A DNA stretch of 64,000 nucleotides. Source: Trissonchulus latispiculum. Taxonomy: Eukaryota; Nematoda; Enoplea; Enoplida; Ironidae. Positions 1 to 11,278 of this stretch are shown one piece after another. Every line of letters begins with the position of its first letter. Positions within the stretch are counted from its first letter, which is position 1. The notes below the pieces were generated by a model that was given only the letters and a program-made list of their open reading frames with translations, ran no database searches and was not told where the DNA came from. The DNA is taken from contig JASAND010005673.1 of NCBI GenBank assembly GCA_030248195.1, positions 1-64,000 of the forward strand, read 5' to 3'. Both the position numbers and the translations under genes were made by a program.

Positions 1-119
1 AGGTAACAATACAAAATCCTTCAGGCTTGCTATATATAAGTTAAAACCCACCCATTATGGATGGTATCACACTCTGATACAATACCAACAAGCTAATTGG
101 CATGAATGGGTTGCCGCTG

Positions 120-3100
120 TCATTTTTCCTCTTATAAACACGAAATTTTATGTGTCCAGTACCACGAAATCAGTAAATTTTCCGGAAATCTCTAATTCAG
201 TTTCGAAATCAGCGTTGTCGAATTACCCTGTGACCAACTTTTAAGCAAAATCTTTGACAAAAAATTTTTCCGTTCAAAATCCGGGTTTCCGGGAATTCCC
301 GGATTTTCAGTTTTTCGGCCATAACTTTCGCTAGACGCATTTCCGGAAAATGTCGCAAGAGGAAAAGTTGTTCAGCTCGGCGAGCTCTTTCATTTGGGTA
401 CCATGTTGACCACTTTTGGAAAAATTTTTCAAAATTCGGAATTTTCCGGGTCCAATATCTCGAAATCCGTAACATTTCCGGAAATTTCGATTTCAGTTTC
501 GAAATCAGCGTTGTCGAATTACCCTATGACCAACTTTTAAGCAAAATCGGAGACAAAAAATTTTTCCGTTCAAAATCCGGGTTTCCGGGAATTCCCGGAT
601 TTTCAGTTTTTCGGCCATAACTTTCGCTAGACGCATTTCCGGAAAATGTCGCAAGAAGAAAAGTTGTTCAGCTCGGCGAGCTCTTTCATTTGAGTACCAT
701 ATTGACCACTTTTGGAGAAATTTTTCAAAATCCGGAATTTTCCGGGTCCAATATCTCGAAATCCGGAAGTTTTCCGGAAATTTCGATTTCAGTTTCGAAA
801 TCAGCGTGGTTGAATTACCCTATGACCAACTTTTAAGCAAAATCGGAGACAAAAAATTTTTACGTTTCCCTTGGTCCCCCCTTACCATTATAAAAAATTC
901 CGGGTACCGCCATTTCCGAAATCCGGGAAGTACCGAACTGCGCGCGTTTCCGGGAGCACTTTAGGTCACCCCCAACTCCCCCTGAAAATTTCAGCCGGAT
1001 CGGTCCAGCCAATCAAAAGTTAGAGGGGGGGGACACATACGGCAAGAAATAAATAATAATAATAACTAGCGCTACTGCAAGAATGTGTTGCCCACAACAG
1101 GTTTTTCTGTATATTTTCTGCCATAACTTTCGCTAGACGCAACATCAGAAAATGTCGCAAGAAGGAAAGTTGCTCAGCTCGAAGAGCTCTTTCGTTTGAG
1201 TACCATATCGACCACTTTCAAAGAAATTTTTCAAAATCCGGAATTTTTCGGAACGAATATCTCGAAATCCGTAAATTTTCCGGAAAATTCGATTGAAGTT
1301 TCGAAATCAGCGTGGTCGAATTACCTTATGACCGACTTTTGAGTGAAATCGGAGACAAAAAAATTTTGAGTCCAAAATCCGGGTTTTCGTGAATTCCCGG
1401 ATTTTCAGTTTTTCGGCTATAACTTTCGCTAGACGCATTTCCGAAAAATGTCGCAAGAAGGAAAGTTGCTCAACTCGACGAGCTCTTTCATTTGAGTACC
1501 ATGTCGACCACTTTTGGAGAAATTTTTCAAAATCCGGAATTTTCCGGGTCGAATATCTCGAAATCCGTAAATTTTCCGAAAATTTCGATTTCAGTTTCGA
1601 AATCAGCGTGGTCGAGTTACCATATGACCAACTTTTGAGCGAAATCGGAGACAAAAAATTTTTGACCAAATTTTGGATTCTGAAATTTCGCCTTGGTCCC
1701 CCCTTACCAACCGAAAAATTCCGGGATTCGCCATTCCCGGAATCCGGAAGGTATCGGACTGCCCAACTGAGGATCCAACGTCCAAGTGAATATCTTCAAA
1801 ATGAGGTGTCAACCACCCCTGTACCCCTTCCCAATCTCGAGATCTAGGGGGGGGACAGACGGATAATAATAATAACTAGCGAAGTTGCGAGAATGGGTTG
1901 CCGCGGCATTTTCCCTTTGGGGGGACGGATTTTCAGAAGAATGCAACAGTATTTTGGTCGTAATTTTTGCTTTTTTCCCCCCCCCCCCCCCCCCCCCCCC
2001 CCCTCCACGCATTTCCCGAAAATGCCGCAAGCAGAAAAGTTGTTCAGCTCGACGAGCTCTTTCATTTGAGTACCATATTGACCACATTTGAAGAAATTTT
2101 TTAAAATCCGGGTTTTCGTGAATTCCCGGATTTTCAGTTTTTCGGCTTTAGCTTTCGCTAGACGCATTTCCGGAAAATGCCGCAAGAAGGAAAGTTGTTC
2201 AGCTCGACGAGCTCTTTCGTTTGAGCCCCATATCGACCACTAAAGGAAAAATTTTTAAAAATCCGGTTTTTCCGGGAATTCCCGGATTTTCAGTTTTTGG
2301 GCCATAACTTTCGCTGGGCACATTTCCGGAAAATGACGCAAGAAGGAAAGTTGCTCAGCTCGGCGAGCTCTTTCATTTGAGTACCATATTGACCACTTTT
2401 GGAGAAATTTTTCAAAATCCGGAATTTTCCGGGCCGAATATCTCGAAATCCGGAAATTTTCCGGAAATTTCGATTTCAGTTTCGAAATCAGCGTTGTCGA
2501 ATTACCCTATGACCAACTTTTAAGCGAAATCGGAGACAAAAAATTTTTACGTTTCCCTTGGTCCCCCCTTACCATTCTAAAAAATTCCGGGTACCGCCAT
2601 TTCCGGAATCCGGGAAGTACCGAACTGCCCGTGCTTCAGTCAACACTTCACCCCACCCCCTAACCCCCCTGAAAATTTCAGCCCAATCGGGCCACCCTAG
2701 CAAAAGTTAGAGGGGGGGGACAGGGGGTGGTAACGAGAATAAATAATAATAATAATAATAATAATAATAAACGGACATACCCAGATGAAAGGGTTGCCTT
2801 TTTGTGTAAAAAGCGGCAACCCAATAATAACTAGCGCTACTGCAAGAATGTGTTGCCCACAACACATTCCTTTGGGGTATAGATTTTGCTAAATACATTT
2901 TAAGCTGTTTCTGTTCAGGAAATCTGTCCCAGGACTCAAAGAGCTTTCAATTAAGCACCATATTGCCCATGTTTCAACGAATTTTTGAAAATCAGGGTTT
3001 TTCCGGAAATTCCGGATTTTCCAATCTGCGGCCATAACTTTCGCTAGAAACACTTCCAGAAAATATGGTAATGATAAAAATTACCCAGCTCGACGAGCTC

Positions 3101-3400
3101 TTTCATTTGACTACCATATCGACCACTTTTGGAGAAATTTTTCAAAATCCGGAATTTTCCGGATCAAATATCTCGAAATCCGTAAATTTTACGGAAATTT
3201 CGATTTGGGTTTCGAAATCAGCGTTGTCAAATTACCCTATGACCGAGTTTTGAGCCAAATCGGAGACAAAAAATTTTAGACCAAATTTTCGATTTTTGAA
3301 ATTTCGCCTTGGTCCCCCCTTACCTCCCGAAAAAATCCGAAATTCCAAAACCCGGAATTTCGGTACCATCTTGCTTCCGGGAGATGTCCTAGTCAAGGGC
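120..3400. repeat. Degenerate ~296-bp tandem repeat array
   Basis: The landmark GAAATCAGCG recurs with its AGCG near 211, 507 and 803 (spacing 296), then 1309 and 1604 (295), with isolated diverged units near 2490 and 3220. Each unit also carries CGGCCATAACTTTCGCTAG, a GCTCGGCGAGCTC-like palindrome and CTTGGTCCCCCCTTACC at its downstream edge. Blocks end in a G-run followed by (AAT)n, near 1022-1065, 1848-1875, 2710-2770 and 3450-3480, like the 3' tail of a retroposed unit. Open frames here are by-products of the repeat and show no domain. The satellite at 41.8-42.3 kb shares the phrase GCTCAGCTCGCT..GGGCTTTCATTTGGTACCA in diverged form. No protein function is claimed. Confidence 0.85.
1976..2003. 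repeat. Poly-C tract, about 27 nt
   Basis: An almost uninterrupted run of cytosines sits inside the 296-bp array and replaces the usual sequence at this point of the unit. It is the longest of many C or G runs in the window and could be prone to length variation or assembly error. Confidence 0.9.
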
Positions 3401-3459
3401 TTCAAAACAAGGTATCAACCACCCCTGTACCCCTTCCCAATCTCGAGATCTAGGGGGGG

Positions 3460-3672
3460 GACAGACGGATAATAATAATAAGCACAGACCAATAACAAGG
3501 TGTTGCCCTTCCTTTGGAAAAGTGGGCAACACAATAATAATAATAATAATAAGCACAGACCAATAACAAAGTGTTGCCCATTCCTTTGGAAAAGTGGGCA
3601 ACACAATAAATAACGGACATACCCAAGTTAAAGGGTTGCCTTTTTGTTGAAAAAGCGGCAACCCAAAAATGA
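3460..3672. repeat. Palindromic cassettes separated by (AAT)n
   Basis: Two copies of a ~55-nt cassette start with AGCACAGACCAATAACAA and contain the inverted repeat GTGTTGCCC..GGGCAACAC. A different cassette follows (ACGGACATACCCA, then GGGTTGCC..GGCAACCC). AAT repeats separate them. Another ACGGACATACCCA cassette lies at about 2772-2822, followed by an AACTAGCGCTACTGC cassette that also occurs near 1066. The cassettes share a GTTGCC stem core but differ in flanks. They are non-coding short stem-loop modules of unknown origin. Confidence 0.7.
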
Positions 3673-3678
3673 AATAGG

Positions 3679-4430
3679 ACAAGTAGGAAAAATGCTCCTT
3701 GCAGTCGCATGAAAAAGTTAATATGAGCTATGATGGCCAACATTTAAGCGTGTCAAGGACAAGACTTAAAATGTTTAATATGAGCCAGCATCTAAATATG
3801 TAGAGGACAAGATGTAAACGTCTAACATGAGCCGCTACGTTTCTCTTGGGCTCATATTGACGCAAATGAAATGGCTAATATATTTTGTAGATACAAAGGC
3901 TTTCTTCAGATAGTCAAATGGTTAGGTTGGTTTGCATATGCAAGGATGGTAAGGCTGGATGAAATCTCACTAGGTAAGTATATATCGTCTGTGACAGTTC
4001 TAATTTTTATTTCCTTATTCAGGTTTATATTGATTGCTTTTGTTAATAATTTATATACATGTACATACGTATAGTGAGATCTGAAGCAGCGTCGTAAAAC
4101 AAACACATTTTTTGAAGTGAAGTTGAAAAATCTGGCAATTCTGATTTTTGCTAAACGTATACGCCAGTATTAATATTCAGTCTTTGCTGGCTAGGTTTAA
4201 TAATGTCTGTTTAGAGGACACGTACCACAGGCGTAACCAAAGTGAGCGTCAATATGAGCCCAAGAGAAACGTAGCGGCTCATGTTAGACGTTTACATCTT
4301 GTCCTCTACATATTTAGATGCTGGCTCATATTAAACATTTTAAGTCTTGTCCTTGACACGCTTAAATGTTGGCCATCATAGCTCATATTAACTTTTTCAT
4401 GCGACTGCAAGGAGCATTTTTCCTACTTGT
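3679..4430. mobile_element. Long-TIR nonautonomous DNA element (ACAAG family)
   Basis: Terminal inverted repeats of about 185 bp (3679-3864 and 4246-4430) are nearly identical. They begin ACAAGTAGGAAAAATGCTCC and include GGCCAACATTTAAGCG and CGTAGCGGCTCATGTTAGAC. The ~380-bp centre has no recognisable transposase, so this is a MITE-like or foldback element. The same outer end with a different inner TIR sequence occurs at 46518-48284, and related single ends lie at 4448-4496 and 40166-40214. No clear target duplication was found. Confidence 0.85.
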
Positions 4431-4447
4431 ATATATATAGACACAGC

Positions 4448-4496
4448 CAACACACACATATTATCCTCTTTTGTGCGGAGCACTTTTGTTACTTGT
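4448..4496. mobile_element. Solo terminus related to the ACAAG family
   Basis: This stretch ends in CACTTTTGTTACTTGT, a variant of the family terminus, preceded by ACACACATATTATCC. It is the inverted counterpart of 40166-40214, which starts ACAAGTAACAAAAATGCTCC and continues with the complementary stretch. No partner end was found close by. Confidence 0.6.
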
Positions 4497-4499
4497 CTG

Positions 4500-5410
4500 T
4501 ATATAAGTACTCGTATGCTCCTACAGGTTTAAATTTTGATTAAAAATTCATTATTAGTACTGTCGTGCACTATTATTTCTATACCAACAAGGTTCTGTTT
4601 CTTTCTGCCATTTTAAGGTTAAAACATAGTTTTTATGGTGTGGACAGTGATGATGACGATTTTTGTTGTTAAACAGCGATTTTTGAATATATATAACGCA
4701 TGAATTCATGATAACTCTAATTTTAACAATGGGTACAATAACGCGCAAGCTAAAAATTAAAAAAATTTAGATGGCCTAAATTTTTTGGGTGATGGCCTAG
4801 ATTTCAGTCGTTGAGGCCACTTGGCCTAAAGTTCGGCGACCAAAATAACCCCTGCCCCCAACCCAAACAGGTGGTACAACCAGCCGCCCAGCAATTTTTA
4901 CAAACCATCCCCAAAAATTTTACAGCCGGCCCGGCCCGTCCCCAACTGGGGGGAGGGGTTGTCGCGCTGACGGCGCGAAAATTTGCCAAAAATCGTGTTT
5001 TTAGTGTAAATTTTGCAAAAGTTTTCAAACACTTACAAATTTTCGACTTGAAGTGTTTATTGTTGCGAGAAATGCACGTTTTTTAACTGTTTTATGGTCA
5101 TTCTGACTCAGTATTTACCTTATTTTGGACTTAGAAACATGTTGGCAATCAAATTTTCGAGTTTAAAAACCCAGTCTACTGTTAAAATTACGTACGTATA
5201 TATATACTTCATAGTTGGATGTTTTTTGGTATTAGGTGGGCATATGTGGGCTGTGCAAAAAATCTGGGGGGTTAGGCTCGAGTAGGGGGCAGGGTTCCCA
5301 AAAATTTCTAAATTCTCGATTTTTTATCATTTTTGGCCAATTTTGTCGGAGATCGTTTTTGGCTTGCGAAAACGAAGTGTTCGGAGGGTGGGTATGGCAT
5401 GTACAGTGCA
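4500..5410. other. Non-coding dispersed repeat tract
   Basis: No gene was recognised. The part 4800-5290 is built of short repeat pieces. A phrase around 5139 (ATGTTGGCAATCAA, TTTTCGAGTTTAAA) recurs at 51246 and 56768 and, inverted, near 55410-55440. The antiparallel open frames at 4804-5086 are two readings of this repeat and look non-coding. Confidence 0.6.
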
Positions 5411-5414
5411 TTCA

Positions 5415-5790
5415 TTTAAAATAGGGCCATTTCGCGACATATCGCCAATTATTCGCGTCTGGCGACAATCGCGAAAATTAGCGGTTATCGTAGAAATTTG
5501 ACGAAATGTCGTCAAAACTCGACTCCTGCGACAATCGCGATTATCGTTGAATATTGGTGATAAGTCGTGCAGAATATTCGCGACAATAGTGCACGTTTGA
5601 CGATTGTCGTGCAGAATTAACGAAATATCGCCAGGTACCCTAGTGTTCCACAACGATTGTCAAACATCCGATAGTCTTTGCACGACTTATCGCCAATATT
5701 CTAAAATAATCGCGGTCTAGTTTTGGCGACACCTCGCCAAATATCTGCGAGAATCGTAGAATCTTTGCGATTGTCGGCAGACGAATACTT
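5415..5790. repeat. CGA-rich inverted-repeat segment
   Basis: This segment is dense in variants of GCGACAATCGCGA, TATCGCC and CGACTTATCGCC. An internal inverted pair, ATATTGGTGATAAGTCGTGCA near 5550-5570 and its near-complement near 5678-5700, lets much of the segment fold on itself. The motifs stand out sharply from the A+T-rich surroundings. No ORF or known element is recognised; a foldback MITE is the simplest guess. Confidence 0.6.
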
Positions 5791-5799
5791 GGCGCCACC

Positions 5800-7160
5800 T
5801 TTTATACCTGAAATAATTAGATTGCTCGCCCTCGGGTATCAGCACTCAGCACGTTTGCTGCACGTTTCGACACCAAAGTCGAAATTTTTCTTTTCAAATC
5901 TATTTATTTCTACACATGTTTTACATATATATACAAGTTTTACTTTGAGAACAAGCATGTAGTAGTTAGTTTCATTGATTGAGGTAGTTAAGTAGAATTA
6001 AATATTCTTATAAACGTGAAAGCAGGGAGTCTGGGGGCTGCCTTCCAGAAGTTGATAATTTTTTGCATTCTAGACATGATAGCAATTTTTTTAATTTCTG
6101 ACCACTTTTTGCTGTTTCAAATTATCTTGTCTTCTGGCTGGCGCCATGGTTTCACCAGATAAGGTGTATATATATAACTCAAGCTGATAAAATTTAAACT
6201 AAGCAACGCAACGTAGCTATAATAAAACGGGGGTCTGGCGGCGGTAGTTCCCAGCTAAACGCTAGAACTCTTTTTAAAAGGTAGCACCAATTTGGAAATT
6301 TTAAAGCCATTTTGTGGAAAGCGGAAGCAAAATCTGACTGAGCATTTGTGTTTGCATTTTTAAATTGCATTTTGTAAAAACGTAAAAAATTTCAATTTTT
6401 CTGTCATTTTTTGGTACGCTGCGAATTTCTATCATACAGTCAAGCCACAACTTTCATTCAGACATATCAGAAATATTTTAGAAGAAATTTATAGTTTACA
6501 ATTTTGTGCTTTGTCTGCAATGTAAACGAATATCCAGATATATTTCTATCAAATCGGTGGTTATCCAGATATATATAACAATTATCCGGATATCCATTGT
6601 TCATTGCTAATATGCACAATAAAATACAGAAAAACCATGATTTGAAAACATTGGCGGCTAATGTCTATTTATTATAACTCAAGCGTGAGCAGAAAGAATC
6701 GTCTACATAATGCCAGCCACCCCACCCCGCCCCAATGCTACCCTCAAAACACAGAAAGAATGGTTATTTCGTGCCTTAAAATTTTTATTTTTCCTGCTTT
6801 TCCTCCTTTCTGCATCTTAATTTTTCTGACCATCGAAACCTGAGAGGGGAGGCGGCCGCCCCCCCCCTTTGAGTGCGCCCCTGCGTGTACGTGTTGAATG
6901 CTGTTTGAGGTGTGACAGGATTCTTTAGCTATGTGTATATTAACTTAGGGTCGCTGAGTCTTATACATGGAAGAGCCGATTAGCGATTGTTTCGAGGGTG
7001 TCCTCCTGGATGAGTTTGTGGACAATATTCCGTTCTCTCCATCGCTGTCTCCTTTCCTTTCCTCAGAAACACCTCCTGTAGGTTTTCTCCACAATCAGAT
7101 GGTTGTACAATGAGTTGTGTGATATATACCGCATTCGAAAGCTAAAAGTGTAAATGTAAC
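5800..7160. other. Intergenic sequence without recognised genes
   Basis: A+T-rich DNA with TA stretches, a GGGGTCTGG/GGCGGTAG element piece near 6225 and a short C-run near 6860. The short open frames have no domain, splice context or biased composition. Confidence 0.5.
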
Positions 7161-7653
7161 TGATATACGTATTAGGGATCGACCGGAATTCCGGTTCCGG
7201 TTCCGGTACTTTTTGGTTCCGGTTCCGGTTCCGGTTTTTGAAAACGTACCGGAACCGGAACCAGTTTTAGCCTATTATGAAAAGCAAAATTTTATCAAAC
7301 TTCTTTAAAACTTTTTGAAAAAACTGCGATTCTCTTATAACCAGAATATTATTTATACAAAAATTTTCGCCTGCGGCGCTATTGCATTATATACTTAGAA
7401 TGTTTTGAATTTGTAATAATAATGTCTAATGTATCGTTGTTATGAATATTAATATATATATATTATAAAACAAAAATAATACATAATAACTCAGATTAAA
7501 TAGCACAAGACCGCCGAAACTTTTAAATTTAAGAGTACCTAATGCTGAATTGAAATTATTGAAGCCTTACCGTCGACCTATGCTATTTCAAAATTATAGA
7601 GTGCGCTGTTGTATAATCAAATGTCAGTTTTGGCTTAAATTTAATCTTTTTAA

Positions 7654-8199
7654 TTGTTTAAATCGAGACTGGACTTTAAATATGGACTACGTAAGTTTGT
7701 TGCTCTTTGTTTAGTAATTAATCCAGTGCGCAGATCAACAGAATTACTAAAAAATTATGGATCCGACGAACTAGGGACTTTTAAATGTGGCCGCCGAAAC
7801 TGCGCCCTCTGTCCTAACATCAAATATGGCTCCATCATCAGAAGCTCTGTGACTGGCCTAGAGTACAGGGTCAAGGACAAGTTTGACTGCAGGAGTGCGG
7901 GAATTGTATATCTAGCGGAAATAAAAGGATGCAGCTCCCAGTACGTTGGGGAAACAGGAAACTCACTGTCCCTGCGCTTTAACGGACACAGATATGATAT
8001 TCGTAGAATGGATGCTAACAAACCGCTCTCTTGTGATTTCAGAGATCATTGTCATGATTTAACCGACTTACTGGTCTCTGTTATTGATTCTGCAACGGAC
8101 GAGACCATCAGAAAGAAGAAAGAAAAACGGTGGATTAGCCAGCTTTGTACGGACTATCCTCTCAATTTAAATTGGGAACATATCCTACGTTTCAACTAG
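7654..8199 (+). CDS. 5'-truncated Penelope-like element ORF: GIY-YIG endonuclease domain
   Basis: The 181-codon open frame is the C-terminal part of a Penelope-like retroelement protein. A cysteine cluster (Cys45, Cys50, Cys53 in the frame; CGRRNCALC) precedes a GIY-YIG nuclease domain: GIVY at 83-86, QYVG at 96-99, a candidate catalytic Arg108 in SLRFNGHR and a candidate acidic Glu157 in KKEKRWI. In intact elements this domain follows a reverse transcriptase and nicks target DNA. No reverse transcriptase is visible upstream, so the copy is 5' truncated, but the endonuclease frame has no stop or frameshift. The true start is unknown; the frame opens with a TTG and continues from lost upstream sequence. 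It lies inside the hAT-like element at 7173-9819 and is followed by a minisatellite and a hammerhead motif. It is probably not expressed as a host gene. Confidence 0.8.
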   Translation: MFKSRLDFKYGLRKFVALCLVINPVRRSTELLKNYGSDELGTFKCGRRNCALCPNIKYGSIIRSSVTGLEYRVKDKFDCRSAGIVYLAEIKGCSSQYVGETGNSLSLRFNGHRYDIRRMDANKPLSCDFRDHCHDLTDLLVSVIDSATDETIRKKKEKRWISQLCTDYPLNLNWEHILRFN

Positions 8200-8270
8200 T
8201 CCCCACCTTCCGAGTCTGACATTGTTAGCATCCATTCTACCGAACACAGCAGCGCCCCCCAGCCTTCCCA

Positions 8271-8370
8271 GGCCCCCCTTCCTCCAGGAAGTGCCCAGCG
8301 TGCCCCCCTTCCTCCCGGAAGTTCCCTACGTGCCCCCCTTCCTCCAGGAAGTGCCCAGAGTGCCCCCCTG
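8271..8370. repeat. 30-bp C-rich minisatellite
   Basis: Just over three copies of a 30-bp unit built on TGCCCCCCTTCCTCC and GGAAGTGCCCAG follow the PLE stop codon. The array could be read as proline-rich in one frame, but there is no other reason to call it coding. Confidence 0.8.
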
Positions 8371-8453
8371 TCTCCCGAGCCTGTCGCCTACCCTCCCATT
8401 CGAATAAGGAATCCTATAGCCCCCCAGGAACGTTTGCAGCGAGTAATAGCCAG

Positions 8454-8502
8454 GAGTCGCCTGACGAAGGGACCACACCGGTCTCGAAACCGGTCGCGTG
8501 AA
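8454..8502 (+). ncRNA. Hammerhead ribozyme motif of the Penelope-like element
   Basis: The conserved core is present in order: CTGACGA (8461-8467), a stem II hairpin GGGACC/GGTCTC (8469-8474 with 8480-8485, loop ACACC), then GAA (8486-8488). A very short palindromic stem III, ACCGGT (8489-8494), comes next, and the cleavage triplet would be GGTC with cleavage after C8495. Stem I begins with GCG (8496-8498) against CGC (8458-8460). Minimal hammerheads with tiny stem III are established in PLE terminal repeats. One extra A (8468) lies between the core and stem II, and stem I is short, so activity may need dimerisation or may be lost. Confidence 0.65.
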
Positions 8503-10092
8503 TAAGGTTGGTTAGATTTCTGGGTGTCCACGTTTTGATATTTTCCTATTCTCATTGATATCTGTGTATCCCCCGCGTGGATCCGTGGACTGGTGTCTGT
8601 TTTGACTCTTTATTGTTCTAAAAAATTATGGATGGAATAAATAGCAATGGTTTTTAAAAATCTTTTGAAGAAACGTCATTTAAAATTTAAAAATCCTGAT
8701 GAAGCTAGCTAAACGGAAGAAATTTTGTTTAACTCAAGTTGGAGAAATTGTGCATTTCGGTTTTCTTTGAAACTTGTGAAAAATACTTTTGGCTTATATG
8801 TTTAATGGATGAAAATTTATATATAATATTTCAATCATGCAAAAACCATTTGCATTTTAATCAGAAAACTCCAATAACAAAGTAATTATACTGATATATA
8901 ACAACAAGCTAAGGAATTATAAGCCGATGTTCTAAACAAGTCCAATTTTGTATATAGCTGATGTTACCTAAGTTCATAACCAGATTAGATTTACAATACA
9001 GAATTTATACATGCGTACAAGAACAGTAATTTTCAGAAAAAGTTTAATTTTGTCTGAAGTACAGAGAGAATAAAAGTAAACTAAAATAGTAATAGATATC
9101 TTTTGTTTTCTAAAAATGTAAATGGCATTATTTTTTATTTTGCGTTTTGAAAATGCTGCAACGCTTCTAGTAAAGTTAAATGAACTTTTTGATTATGACT
9201 AGAAATTATCAGCCTAGAAAGTCAGATAAAAACCAAACATGTTTATGACTTATTTTGTCGATGGAGCAGTTGTTGGTGCTCGCAAAAATTTTGGAGGAAT
9301 CAATTTCTATCTACTTATATTTAGTTTTTAATTTAAAATTCAGCTTAACCAAGTAAGAAGTTAAATTTTATTTGCAAGCAAATGTCCTTTAAGTCAACTT
9401 GCATTCGATTAAATTATTCATCGAAATTCGTATATAGAATGTAAAAATATAGATGCCGTTTATTCATCGAAAATGTGCTCGAATAATATAAATATAGCAT
9501 ATTCATACCGTGTATAATTGATTTTAAATTTTAGATTTTAATTTTAAAGCTATAATGTAGTAAAGTTTAACTGTGCTATAAGACAAAAATCTTTTAAAAA
9601 ATTGCAAATTTCATGTTCCTGCATTGAAATAATTATATAAAATATAAAGCAAACGTTATTACAATGTTCTAGTAACTATAAAAAAGCGAAAAATTGTGCA
9701 AAAATTGTCCAAAACGTCAGAAAAAATTTCGATTTTTGTAGTGTTAAAGAGCTGGTTCCGGTTCCGGTTTTTTAAAGCCAGTTCCGGTTCCGGTTTTTTG
9801 GAGTTCCGGTCGATCCCTAATACGTATATATTTAGATATATCGTCACGGATGGAGCAGAAATCTTTTGAGCCTTTTAGTTGTATACAATCATGGCACTAG
9901 TTTAGGATATAATTTCCAGTTTTTCCCGGGCATAAATGTGTTGCCGTAAACAACATTGTGGTTTCGCTGTTACTTGTTCCTTTCTTACGCAGAAAGTTAC
10001 GTAGGTATTCCGTACATATTTTTCGTTGATATCATCTTTAGAGGTCCCTTATAGAGCAGTTTCTCAAGCCCTTTGAAAAGTTTTAAGGCATA

Positions 10093-10096
<4 letters not shown>

Positions 10097-10132
<36 letters not shown>
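10097..10132. repeat. (TA)n microsatellite
   Basis: About 17 TA dinucleotides run up to the left target duplication of the next element. A similar TA run (11284-11311) lies on the other side, consistent with insertion into a TA tract. Confidence 0.9.
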
Positions 10133-10138
<6 letters not shown>

Positions 10139-11278
10139 CACTAGCGTAGATACGGGGCGGGCGGGGCGGGCGGCCGCCCTCCCCGAAATAATGGCTTTGC
10201 CCCCCTGAAAATTTGGGCAAATGAAAAATTTTACGCCCGCGCGGAGCGCGGGCGTTTAATGTGATTAGAAACATGCACAAATTGTACATTAATGCTTCAA
10301 AATAGCTCAACATTGATGCATTTTCTACACCATTAAAAAATTTTTGCGCCTTCGGCGCGAATTTTGGCTATTTACATTATCAAAATTATTATTTTTCATT
10401 AAGCATGCTAACGAATGTTTGTATATATAACTACTTGCTTTGCAGTTTTGCTGTTAAATATCTGCGTTATTCCCAACATCTCAGCTTCGGCATAATTGGT
10501 TGATATAATCAGGATACGCAGTTCTTAATGGGAGCATCCTAATAGTTTGAGTTTTCGGACAAGACAGTAAACGTAGAAAATAGCAAATATATAAAGGTGC
10601 GAAATGTTGTTAGACAATTGATAAATCATTGTAAAGAATTAAATGTTTCAATAGCGTTTAATGGCGAACTTTAAAAATTTTCTCAACTTCTGGGGGGTCC
10701 GCCCCCCAGACCCCCCGTTTGGGACTTGTGTACCTATTATAATTAGACCTCTGCTAGTTTGCTTTACTTTACCTTAGTTTACCTGCTTTGTAGTTCTGTT
10801 ATTAACTGCATTATTCCAAACATGATCTGCCTTCAACGACGGATAATGGATATGCTTAGAATACCCTGTTCCAAATGGGAGCATCTTAGTCTTAGTTTTC
10901 GTACGGGATTGTGGAAGTCAAAAATTTAAATAGGTAGCAAATTAAACTACAAAATTTAGTTTGGGAACTGATAATATACAATGCAAAGAATTCAATGTTT
11001 CAGCAGCGTTTTAACGGCAAAATTTAAAAATTTTCTCAACTTCTGGGGGGCTCCGCCCCCCAGACCCCCCGCTTTGGGTTTTTGCGTGCCGCTTTCGGTT
11101 ACAACAGCATTAAGCTATGTATATATATATATATGTACTGAACTAGAAAACATATTAACAGGGAAAGTTACAGCATATGTAGCGTGCATACAATTATTGC
11201 GCAAAAAATGAAATTTACCCCCCCCCCCCAGCCTTCGGTCAACAGCGCCCCCCCTGAAAATTTTTCGTACCTACGCTA

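Larger units (their letters stand above)
7173..9819. mobile_element. hAT-like nonautonomous element with GGTTCC subterminal repeats
   Basis: The ends are TAGGGATCGACCGG and CCGGTCGATCCCTA, a perfect 14-bp TIR, directly flanked by the 8-bp duplication ATACGTAT (7165-7172 and 9820-9827). An 8-bp TSD is typical of the hAT superfamily. Inside each end are many copies of CCGGTTCC/GGAACCGG (7185-7265 and 9755-9810). No transposase ORF is present. The left half holds a Penelope-like fragment (7654-8199 plus downstream sequence), most simply explained as an insertion into the hAT-like element. A second element with the same 14-bp TIR but GGATCC-type subterminal repeats is at 40282-41711. Confidence 0.85.
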
